This document shows positions 41,301 through 52,400 of a stretch of 64,000 nucleotides of DNA, piece after piece. This DNA is from Crambe crambe (lineage: Eukaryota > Porifera > Demospongiae > Poecilosclerida > Crambeidae), in NCBI GenBank assembly GCA_963924555.1, contig OZ004585.1, forward strand, positions 1,191,488-1,255,487, written 5' to 3'. Positions within the stretch are counted from its first letter, which is position 1. The number at the start of each line of letters is the position of its first letter. The notes under the pieces were generated by a model that saw only the letters and a program-made list of their open reading frames with translations, did not search any database and had not been told where the DNA came from. The translations under genes and the position numbers were made by a program.

Positions 41301-44300
41301 TTATGGCATGTCTCAATCATCTTCCGAGACAAGAGACCCCTCCCTTTCTCTGAGGAACATGACAGTCAGATTGAGTGCATCATGGGCATTGGACCAGACA
41401 TGATAGTATTCCTGGATTTCCACACCAAGGTAAATTTAAAGCGAAGTGAATTAGGTACATATGCACAGGACAAGTAATGGACTTGTTAAGTTTTCTGTGG
41501 AAATACTGAATAGGAAGTTATTTGGGTAATGGATGTGGTTATTGAATGTTAATGAACTTCACACACAGCCATCCCTACTTGTCTGTTTCATTTAGAATAA
41601 CACTTTGTACTGATAATGTTTTAAAACTTCTCTTCCTTTTTAGAACACGCTACTTCATATTCCTACTTCAGATTTGAGTGGCTGGATTGTAGACAAGTCA
41701 AGGTGCAGTGAATAGCATAATCACCATGCATATGACCACACACCCTTTAATAGGTGTGGCTTATAATTTGGGGTGTGGCTGAGTATGATTTGAAATGAGT
41801 TCCCTATAATTATATGTAGGATGAATATTTTCTATGATGACTCGTTCTGTGTGAGTCTCGAGAGCCATGATGGTGAAGATGACTTGAAGGAGCTGATTAC
41901 TCGCATGCAAGCTGTGGCCCCTAAACTCTCCACTTCCCATGAGGTCAGCTAAAAAACTCATTGTTGTTTTATGTGATGGCCAAAAGAAGACTCCTTCCTT
42001 CCTGAAATAATGCTCCATCTTACCTTCTTTTCTCCTTCCTTTTCTTCCTTTTCTTCTTCTCCACCTCCTTTTTCCTCTCCTCACCCTTCCCCTCCCCCTT
42101 TTCTTCTCCCCCCCCCCTTGCCTTATAGGCCATCTTGATGGACTTTCGTCGTGCTTCATCAGGGTTTCTTGGCTTCACCATCAACGAGGCAGGTGTAGTG
42201 GAGAGAGTTGATGGACTGGCCAGGAACAGTGGCCTCCAACCTAACTCCAGACTACTACAGGTCACTACAATACAAAATATACTGGCAGTTATCATTAATA
42301 AGCATGTATAATTATGGGCTACACACCAAACATACGCAGGCAGTGATACAATAGCTTGCTCTATAAACACAGTGTGGTCTGCTATGTAGTGTATCATTAA
42401 GTCTTGTCTGACTTGCACTAATCTTTTTCTATAACCATGATTCAGTGTATCCTTATGTCTGCTACACTAGTCTCACTCTGTGACCACAGCCAGTGTATCT
42501 GTAAGTATTGATGCATTTTTATTCCTTTAGGTTGAAGATCGTCTATTGTGTTGCCACTCCCACAAACAGATCACGGACTTGCTGACTGCCAGGGAGAAAG
42601 AAGTCGTCCATGCCTTTGTCGTTCCTCCCCCTTGCAATGCACGGTAGGTCATGTGACAGTAACGAGTCCTCCTCCTCCACTTACATTATACATAGTGGGA
42701 AAATCATTGTGGGAGATTTTTATGTTTTTGTAAAGAGAATGAAGTGTCATTCAAAATTCATAAAAAAATTTCACCAATCTATTTCCTTGTATGATTTTCA
42801 TAATTATCATTATGTGCATATTGATAGCCCTCCTATGTTCTATCCTGAAATCAACTGGCCCTCGATATGGATGTCACGGCCAAACCATGCAGACTTGGAA
42901 GAAAGGTTAGCCATGGCTCTATTATTATTATTATTAATTTTAGGGAGCCAACAAATGTACCATAATATATTTCTACTTTTCATACTAGTCACTTAGTCAA
43001 ATTGATCCGTGGTTCTCCCCAGGCATCTTAAGGCATAGTAGGTTCAGTTCCTCCCCCTATGCTTGCCACTATGTCATTACTGATGGCTGGCTTCTCTCTC
43101 AGACTACACCAGGAGCCATCTCAGAACACTCATAATCGTTGGGCCACTCGTCCTTTCTGGTGATCATGGTCTTGCCCCATGCCTTCAATAAATATTGGGG
43201 AGAACCCTGTAGCTCCTTGTTGAAATTAATTTTGGAACTGTCCAAATTATTTATACAGCAAAAGATTTACAGTACTTAGTTACAATAAGAAGTTCACATT
43301 CTATGCATTGTATCGCTTAGTGTGAAGCTGCAAAATGGGGTGGAGCAGAGTGAGTCAGTGGAGAACAATCTCAACGTCGTTGAGCTGAGGGAAAACCGCA
43401 ACAGAAATTATTCAAACACAAAGAGAATATCTTACATGGAAGCAGTGAGTCATTTATTTTTTTATACTGTCAGAATTATACATTCTGTGAAATCTCAGTG
43501 TGTATATTGTAGTACCGAAAATATATTTTTGCGTGCAAAAAGTTTTATACATGACATATTTCTATTTTTATACTAATAATATTATACATGACATAATTAT
43601 CATTTCTATTTTTAGATGGAATCACAGCACGAGTTTGATGATGATGAGCCCATCTACGACCGTCTCCGAGAGAAAAACAATCCCGGCCAGCGCTCCCCCC
43701 TGCAGCCATACAGCGCCTCTCGCCGGCGGATCAAGGGGAACGTGAAGCCAGCACGTGAGAGCGTACTTCATATGGCCGATGAGCTGATGGAGAGAAACTT
43801 CACTCAATCTCTACCGTATGATCCGAAACCGATGGAACACACGGTATCAGAATTGGAACTCACAAAATCCCTACAAATAGCAAATTCAGTCCAATTGCCG
43901 GATAGCATGCCGTACAAGGCCTCGCCCCTTGCTCCTCATCACAGGCGAACCAATTCCAAAGATTTGAAGAGAGAGGGCGAGAAAAAGGCTACGAGTCCTC
44001 TCACACCTCATGGGACTGTTAACCGGATAGCGAAGAGATTTGCCTTCAACCAATCACCCCCTTCCTCCACAGGTATGCATAGATCGAGAATACCGACCCC
44101 TCGTCACGGCAATGCGCCAATGAAAGCTGTCACAAGTGCTTCAGAGATGACCAAATCAAACACTGTCTTGAAGTCTGACACTGTTGAGACCAGAGTTCCA
44201 CTAAATGACTCTCAATCCGAGATTAAGTTGAGATCTGGAGGAAATCGACGATCCAGTCGGCGTCCTGCTTCTTTGGATGCTTCTCTTCTCATGAAGAACG

Positions 44301-47107
44301 AAAAGAACATCATCGAAACCAGCAAGGACGATCTTTCGCTCCAGAGAGATGTCGATATCGAAAGCAGCTCCTTCAACCGAAACTCACAAATGAGGACTCC
44401 AATTCGCAGAAAGTCACTCTCCAGGGAGCTCTCTCCGGAAGCAGTGCAGGATGATGACATCAAGGCCATGGAGAGCACACCATCTCTAGAACCTGTGCCA
44501 AGATCTCCCACTACGGGAGCACTCATTAGTGGAGACAGGACTGAAGAGCTCTTGTCTGAGGAAATCCCTGAGCATAATGAAATGAGTCTCATGGCAGACG
44601 AAAAGAAACTCTCACAAAACACTGGATCTCAGAGTTCACAGGATTCTTTAAGAAATCTTCAATTGACGGTGCGAGAGAGAACACAGCGCTGGGAAGCAAG
44701 AGGAGGTGGAGTACCCTCTCATAACATTTTCGCTACTCTCCCGAAATCATTTCGACATAAAGTTCCAGATCGCCGAAAAACCTCCCAAAGTCTCCAGTCC
44801 TCTGCCACTGAACAGGATTCTTCCAGCAAACATCCAACGAGAATGTCTGCAGGGAATAGAACATCATCACATAGTGGGATTCCAATACCAACTTCAAAAA
44901 TTCCATCTCCTCGAGCCTCTCTCTCCTCCAATCAGTCAACAATGCATGATGTGTCCAAATCACTCGGTCGAGAAGAAACAGATCAATACTCTAACCCAGA
45001 TGATGTTACAAAGAGCTTGACTAGTAGTGGGCCTTTGTCCTCCAATGAGAGCTCACTAGAGAGAAGGATGGGGGTCGTATCCAATAAGAAGGCAGGAGAA
45101 AGTATGGGAGACAGTCAGTCTTCTAAGAGTTCGGCTGCTGGGAAGTCTAAAGGAAAGAGTCAGTTACCAACAAGTGTTCGTATACAGGTGAATAGAATTG
45201 TGTGTTACCTTGCAAGGTAAAGCAGGGGTATGGAACTACTGAGACCTCTAAGCTATAATAGTAGAATATATCTTTCAAAATACAGTAGAGCTGAGGAGTT
45301 TTGGACCATTCGGAATTACCCTGCTTTACTTTACTAGTTTTATAACTAGGGTATGTTCGTGTAACATATTCAATCGGCGAGTGAGCGAAGCAGTTGGTGA
45401 AAGTCATTTGTACTTTGACTTATTCAATATTGGGCTAAGATATTGCAGTGGTTGTGGCAGCTATACATACACAGGAGGCTGTATAATGCTTACCACAAGC
45501 ACTTAGAAAGCCAAGCGCCTACTTAGTGCCTCTATGACAAAATGCTGTAGAAAGCAATAAGCTCTAGCTGTTTATTCTAAGTGCTATGGGCATGTTTCAT
45601 TTGTGGGGTCAAAGGTCAAACGAACGTGCGCATGCGTATTATTAACTATGCCCGCTAGCTATTGACGTACCAAATATATATATATTGCGAATCTCAATAT
45701 ACATCACTAGTGTGTGGCTCGCTCGCCTAACTACATGATGATAATTTTTACTGTGTGTTATAACTATGATTCATTTCAAGGTATCTTCAAGGAGAACTGG
45801 CCAGCCGGTGACTCAAGATGGAGAAGAAAGGGTTGCCAGTCCTACTAGTAATTCAGGTACTGCATGTGTGTGAAAGAAGTGGTGGGGAAGTGTGTGTTGA
45901 ATATCAAGCATCACAAAAATGACACACAAATCATAACATGCAGAAATATTCGCCCTTGCAGGAAAAAAAAAAAAAAACAGGCCAATTGAAACCACTAATA
46001 ATAATTATTATCTATACATGATGTGGACATACAATGATTCACATAATTATGCAAATTCTCTGCTTTATACAATAGAATCGGACTCGGCCAAACCTCACAA
46101 GTCCTCCACTTCTCTCATCCCTCAAGTTGGTTCCTCTTCCCAAAGCTCGAGGCAGTCCAACATTCCCATCAAGTTATCCTCCAAGAAAACTTCAGAAAAC
46201 ACCCTCAAACTTGATCCCAAGGCTGGTCTGAGTTCTTCCGCTCCTGCGAATAACAGTAGTACGGCCTTGGAGCGCCGAGACTCCAATAACAGCTTGGATA
46301 ACAACATCGAGGAGTTGAATCGGAATCTAAATGAGCTTCTCCTTCAGGACAGGGGAAAAGGGAAAGGCGGGAGAACGAGCAAGGATACGCACATAGTGGA
46401 GTGGATCAATCAGACATCGAAAGATGCTGTGCCTCCGGATTTGTTGGACGAACAGCGTGAACCACCTCAGGATATTAGCAGTCCAACTTTCACTGATAAT
46501 TCCTTTACTTATAGTCAAACGGTTAGTGTAAATGTAAAGATAACGATACGACAGTCCAAAACAAATTCATCGAAACAAAAAAAAAAAAACTGGAACACTG
46601 TTCAAATAGCTAGTTCATACACTTATTATGGTGTCAACCATCATGTTATTCCAGGACCTGTTATGTTTTCTTATCCTTATCCTATGAGAATTCCCTGCTG
46701 ATTTCTCTTTAGAGTGAATACAATCAAGAAGTGGTAGAATCCCTGAAGGCTAAAGTTGAATATATGGAAGGCCTGCTTACTAAGGTTAGAAGGAATGATA
46801 GACTCAGATGAGGGTAGCTATAAGGTTCTACATTGGAACCTCCGAATAATGGGACACGCTTGGGACCCAGCCTTTGTCCTTTGAAGAGAGGTTAGATTTT
46901 CCTTTGTCAAGAGGTTTATCCTCTTTTTGGAGTGTTCTTTATCATCAGAGGTCCCACCATATTATTAGGTAATACTTCCACTTGTTGCCTTTTTAGGAAT
47001 CTGAAAATAACAGTGAACTGCGTATGAAGTTGAAACAAACGGAACAAAAACTCCATGAAGCTCAGAACAGGAAGCCTCGTAAAGGAACTGAGAGTGTAGC
47101 AGTATAG
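38395..47107 (+). CDS. SIPA1L: SIPA1L-type Rap GTPase-activating protein (5' end not found)
   Basis: Twenty exons join in frame to 1387 residues: 38395-38558, 38947-39102, 39312-39423, 39501-39599, 39711-39814, 40226-40383, 40572-40678, 40777-40920, 41218-41429, 41644-41702, 41820-41943, 42129-42260, 42531-42643, 42828-42905, 43321-43444, 43616-45187, 45781-45856, 46076-46521, 46713-46784, 46997-47107. The Rap-GAP region ([41 protein letters not shown]) includes RHIGND, whose Asn (codon 40250-40252) corresponds to the catalytic Asn of Rap1GAP. A PDZ domain follows ([26 protein letters not shown]), then a long Ser-rich disordered exon and a C-terminal coiled coil ([15 protein letters not shown]). 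The family switches off Rap at adhesion sites and the cytoskeleton. The first exon starts mid-codon (AA of Glu), so upstream exons exist elsewhere or were lost. Confidence 0.92.
38653..38822. repeat. Hairpin repeat, copy 4, in a SIPA1L intron
   Basis: The best preserved copy. The left end ATTTGCATTCACTTGAT and right end GATCAGTGAATGCAAAT are inverted repeats. The inner core holds CTCTTGGCCAAATTTCA, CAGCTCTCTGCTGGTG and AAATTGAGAAAG. It belongs to the same family as copies at 674, 1200 and 2484. Confidence 0.7.
41076..41170. repeat. 18-base tandem repeat in a SIPA1L intron
   Basis: Five to six copies of AGGACACCTCTCTTAATC (variants with TTAGTC or ACATCTCCTAGTC) lie between exons 8 and 9, about 50 bases upstream of the exon 9 acceptor. 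Confidence 0.9.
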
Positions 47108-47492
47108 CAGTGAAACATCCATCCTTGTGCTGTGCGTAATAATATTATATACTCCATATAGAGTGACATAGTGTAAGGTTATTGTAATGAGAGCTAATGC
47201 TTATTATTATAACCATCGTGTTTTGTTATAAATATAATTAAATCATTATAAATATTATTATATTGTATTATACCATAGCTAGTTATTACAGCACCATTAA
47301 TAATAAATTATTTTATAAATTTATTTCATCCAGAAAAATCATTATTATTTTTGGATTATGTGTGAATTTTATTTTTTTAAAGATTTAATAATGAAAACCA
47401 AATTAAATACTCAGTTTCTATTACTATTTTTAGTAACACAACAGCTTGAAAGAAATTAAATGGACTGATAATCGTTATTATTGCATAGACAC
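47108..47492. other. Convergent intergenic region between SIPA1L and TL21
   Basis: A strongly AT-rich stretch of 385 bases between two convergent stop codons. It holds candidate polyadenylation signals for both strands (AATAAA at 47302, and TTTATT at 47368-47373, which is AATAAA on the minus strand). No other feature is seen. Confidence 0.6.
47302..47307 (+). terminator. Candidate SIPA1L polyadenylation signal
   Basis: AATAAA lies about 195 bases after the SIPA1L stop codon, in an AT-rich intergenic stretch. Other variants exist nearby, so the choice is tentative. Confidence 0.35.
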
Positions 47493-49312
47493 TTAGTTGA
47501 TTGCTGTGCATTCTAACCAAGGCTTTGAATTCAAACCTGCTGCCGTGATCACAGTTACTCTGAAGTACAATGTATCGTCCTTAATATACCGCACACCATA
47601 AGGAGGACTATCGGAAATGGAAGAATGGGAAATAAACTTCTTATGACACCAAAAAACCTCTTCATCAGTTGGTTCAGAGGGCACACGATAATATTTCTTC
47701 AAAGTAACTTCGTAATGATCATCGTCATCTAGCTGATTCAGCAGCTCAATAATGATTCTCCCCCTGAATGGCCATTCTAATGTACGATTGAATTTTTCTC
47801 GATGTATTTCAGCAATTACTGACGTATATCTTCCTTTGTGTGTGTCAATTCCATTCGGGTAAACAGTGATGCTTGTGAGATAACCATTCGGTGCGTTATA
47901 AAAAGAAGGCAAAGTTATCTCTTCGTCGTTCTTCTTTTTCGATTCCCATCCGTCTACTTTGAACCGAAAGGATTCTCCATTTCTGAGGGTTATAGTCTCT
48001 TTCATTTGCTGTATTGTCTGAAGAGCATGACAGAAGTGAACACTCTCATTCTGCTCATGTGATTTCATGTCTTTCCTCTTCAACTCCACATCACATCCGA
48101 TACTCTCATACTTACATGGTATCATGGTATATTCGCACTCATTCTTGACATGCTTATCGATTTTTGCACGCTTTATGCTTATACTACATTCAGTATGTGG
48201 ACAACTGAGGACTTTTTCCTCGCACACTTTGTCGTGAGTCTGTGTTATGTAAAAAAACGTCTCTTTCAGTCCACAATGTGCACATACATACTCCCTTTTC
48301 GGACATTCTTCCTGCAAGTGCTTCTTTAAATCTTTCTTCATTATTTTCACATCGTACCCTGAAGCATCATAGCATCCATTAGGACAGTATTCTAAGGCAT
48401 ACTGACACACGTCCAAATGTTCCTCCAATGTACTGACTTTTCCATCCCATTCACATCCTTTAGCAACGTTATCGCAATTGACACACAGATCATCAATTTC
48501 TCTTTTACCTGTGAGAATGTGGAAAGTATCAATCGATAATAAATTATTAATAATTCAGAATGCTCAAAATGTCTTTGAAACTGCTGGACTTCCAGTTCTA
48601 ATAGGAGGGTATATCCTTCCAAGTTACGCCAAATAAAATTACTAATGCAGCAAGCAAGGATTAATGGATATGTAATTATCCAAATAATGCCCACCCTGTT
48701 TTAGTGTGCATTATTTAAAGCTTTGAATAATGGTTTAGTAGTTGAGAACTGGACCCAAATTTAATGTAATCTATCATAATGTGACAGCTAGTGCGTACAT
48801 ACACACGTATACGTACGTGTGGTGGCTTGACATGCACGCATCCTTGATCCATCTCTCTTTTACCAACCCCACCTTATTGGAAAACCTAGTCCAACAATCA
48901 TTATTCAAGGAGACTGCCATGTGGTCACATTAGCTATGTACCTTGTATAGCTATAGGAACTAGCTACGTACGATAAAAATTTATTACTTCTCTTATCTTT
49001 AAAATATCGTGGGAAAGATGTTCGGCAGTTGGGACAGGGCTCAGGTCCACCTCTCTCGAGTTGAAATACGCAATCCTGGCAAAAGAGTTTACCACACTGT
49101 TCTTCTTGCAATGGATCTTTAGCTACTGAGAGACAAATTTGACACTTTAGAGTATCGTTCAGTTCCGATGTGAAATTGCAGTCGTATCCACCGACATTAC
49201 TAAGAGTTGAACTACTCGATCTAAGACCATAGAGTCCTGAAGAGAGCGAGTCAGGAGGCGATTCCTCTTGTGAATCGTAATAGTCATCACTCAACTCCTC
49301 AAATGAAGACAT
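47493..49312 (-). CDS. TL21: RING-like/TRAF zinc finger/MATH protein with acidic N-terminus
   Basis: Exons 48988-49312 and 47493-48508 (479-base intron) give 446 residues. The N-terminus before the RING is longer than in any paralogue and acidic/Ser-rich (MSSFEELSDDYYDSQEESPP). RING: CQIC, QEEQCGKLFCQDC, CPNC. It lacks both the canonical histidine and the QH histidine seen in all the other copies. Fingers: CPNGCYDASGYDVK, CAHCGLKETF, HDKVCEEKVLSCPHTEC, CEYTMIPCKYESIGC. MATH: FRFKVDGWESKKKND, PNGYLTSITVYPNG, WPFRGRIIIELLNQLDDD; end KPWLECTAIN. It is separated from the main array by SIPA1L and shares a short divergent promoter region with the first mucin-4-like gene. Confidence 0.9.
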
Positions 49313-49470
49313 TTTTTCTACAGCTAAGCAAGGTCCGCGCGTGCGCGTAAGGTGGAAGGAGCTTTCTTACTGCGCATGCGTATCCAAAGTTGACCACGCC
49401 TCCAAAATTAGCATTATTAAGAGTGTCCTAGATTTATGTTAGCACAATTTGTGCCCTGGATATTGTGTGC
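49313..49470. promoter_or_regulatory. Bidirectional promoter between TL21 and mucin-4-like gene 1
   Basis: The two start codons are about 160 bases apart, facing away from each other. The interval is locally GC-rich and contains TGCGCATGCGT (49371-49381, NRF-1-like) and CCGCGCGTGCGCG (49335-49347). CCACGCCTCCAAAATT and GAGTGTCCTAGATTT are also present, and both recur, slightly changed, before mucin-4-like gene 2 (56848-56897). A shared promoter is inference from spacing and motifs. Confidence 0.6.
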
Positions 49471-49473
49471 ATG

Positions 49474-52400
49474 ATGTCTGGGTTTAAACTGTTGCTGCTT
49501 CTGATCGCGTATTTTTACAGCGTATCGGCCATCCCTTTGCAGCAGTTCTATCCATTTGGAAGTGGTCAAGGAGATACTGCACTACTTGCAAATGATGATG
49601 ATTCTTCACTAACCATCACTCTCAATAGAATCTTCCCGTTTTTTGGAACTGACCAATTCATTATTGTGGTAAGTTTTCTAGTAGCTACGTAGCTTGCATT
49701 ATAACTAGCTAGCTAGTTAAAAAGTTACTGGCTAGAGAAGAAGAAAAAGAAAAAAATATAAGAAGAAGAAGAAGAAGTAATACTGAGCAGTCCGGCCAAA
49801 TATCAACCTTTAGCTGTAGAGGTTGGCACTTAACTGACCAGCATAAACTGAATTCTTTCTACATATAAAGTATTTCTGAACTATGTACAAGCTAGCTACA
49901 GTGAAATCAGCAAGAAGATCAAACTAAAATAGCTACTGTGCATGCGGGCTAAGTTGCAACCCACTGTCATTGGTGGTAGCTAGTATAAATTCACCTCAAG
50001 AATGACTATTGAATTATGCTAATCGGAACATCTGTTACAATTTAGACTTTACTATGAATAAGACCTTATATGGACAGTATGCATAATCAATACTCCACAT
50101 CACCTGGCTGTATTCTTACTAGCTACAGCTCTCTAACTGCAACAGATCCTATAGAGATAGCAGCTACGTAGTCACACTACTCACACTGACTTCTATACGA
50201 TAAGTATTAAGTAAGGCATAACTCACCTCTGATCAGTACAGTTTTTATTGGGCAACAAAGGTGGCTGAATTAGATGGAGTCAACTGTAGATATCATTATG
50301 ATTGTCTTATCTACAGGTGAACAATAATGGCCTCATTTCATTTCGTGTAGCAGAGCCAGCATTTGCTGCAACTCCTTTCCCACTGAGAGGTTCTGCTCTT
50401 ATAGCACCATTTTGGGGAGATGTGGACACCAGAGGTGGTGGGTCAGTGTGGTACAGGGAAAGTGTCGCACAGTCTGACCTCACCAGAGCAGAGAGTGATA
50501 TCAGGCGTGCTTATCCTGTAGACGCTGCCAACTTCAGAACTAGCTCAGTTTTTATTGCTACGTGGGATCATGTGGGATATTTCGACAGTAAAATTGATAA
50601 GGTATGATCCAATATAATTTAGATTGACTAGTATAATTAGATTGACCATAATTCTTGTATAAATTTAAGAGGAATTAGTTATAATTATTGGTGGAAACCT
50701 AGCTGTCTTTAGCCAGCTGGTGCAAATGATGGGTAATAATAACAATTTCAAGAGTTTAGACCTAACAAATTTGTGGATCGATTTCTTGCAGATTAACACT
50801 TTCCAGTGTGTCTTGGCCACTGATGGCTTCATGTCCTTTGTGATCTTCCTCTATGCTGATGGTCTCATCCAATGGACCACTGGAGAAGCATCAAATGGAG
50901 TAGCAGCTCAAGTTGGATTCAATGCTGGAGATGGAACAAACTTCTTCAGTCACAACGACTCCCGAACTGATGATATCATCAATATAGATGGAGAAACCTA
51001 CCCTGAGGGCCACGGGAGACCCGGTGTCCTCATCTTCAGAGTGGATGGACGAATGATAGACTGTGCAGAGGATGCCAGCGGTATAATGACAACCATAAGT
51101 CATAGCTATTAAATAATTTCTTTTTATTCAATATGTAGACGCTGAAATAGCCTTAATCCCTAGCAGAGGGAGCCAGCTTGGAGGAGATATTGTATTTGTT
51201 CGTGGGTTTTGTCTACTATCCAGTGATATCATTCTGTGCACTTTTGATGGTATAGCAAACCTTGGGGTATATGTCAGTCGTACCACAGCCATGTGTATCA
51301 CACCTGTGATGAGAAAAGCTGGAAATGTGGATGTTTTAATAACAATCTTCAGAAGACCAAGGATTCGTTTGAGATCATCGTTCACTAGTGGTAATGTTTT
51401 TAAAAATTATATTTAATCATCATTATTATTATTTTAATACTTCAGTATCACCTGCTACTAGTAATCGAGTCGATTTCATTACAATTCCATCCAGTGATAA
51501 CTTGCAGCTGTACTTGAAATCTGGGGACACTCTAAAACTTACATGGACACCAGAAGATTTACTGCCTAATTCCATCACTACAAATGCAAGCATGATTCCT
51601 GTTCACATTCAATTATATCAGCAGTTTGAAAACACTGTACGAGGGATTGGCAATGTCCTTGACTGGGGGCCCATTGATGGCATACCTCCAATGACTAACC
51701 TTCCTAATGATGGCTCAGAAGATTTCGTAGTACCTCAAGGATTGGTAATGATGAGCTGTCCCAACCAAAATCTCATTTGTCCTGTTGCATTCAAAGTTTC
51801 TATAGTTAAAGGAACCACAGTAAACATTACTGGTGCAGAACAAATAGATTTACCTAGTCGTAATGCTGAAGAGGCAGGAATATGGAGTGGTGCGGCTTAC
51901 CTACAGTCTGATGAAGCAAACTCTGCTAGCCTCAGTCAGATATGCAGTGATTGGTCTAGTAATATCAATAACAATATACCAACTTCCATTCTAAACCAGC
52001 TGCCCACTTGCCCCCCTCTGCGTGCTCAAGCTGAAGCTGACAATCGCTTCAGGAGGGAAGAGTTATCAAGACCTCAAGTTTCCAGTTATCCCAAGGCAGC
52101 CATGAAGTTCTATCACCCTGATGATGATGGGGTCACTTGCTACGTGCAAATAATCACAACTGAGAACCCAACAAGGTACATGCTACCTAAGTAGCTATGT
52201 TGATGTTACCATCGGCTACACATTGAAGCTGCATGCCATGGGGCCAATCAAAGTGGTCCTAATGAACAGTATTTTGGTCAATTAAGACCGAGAACTTATC
52301 TTTAACATGGATACTATGAAGCCTGTTATGTAGAGATGGTAGCTATAACTCATGGTTACTACTGCAAAGAGTCACAACTGAGAACTTAAGGGAGCTAGAG

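Noticed and set aside
41990..42128. Very pyrimidine-rich stretch with an antisense Lys/Arg/Glu-rich frame
   Set aside because: It is the extended polypyrimidine tract of a SIPA1L intron directly before the exon 12 acceptor; the antisense frame is low-complexity.
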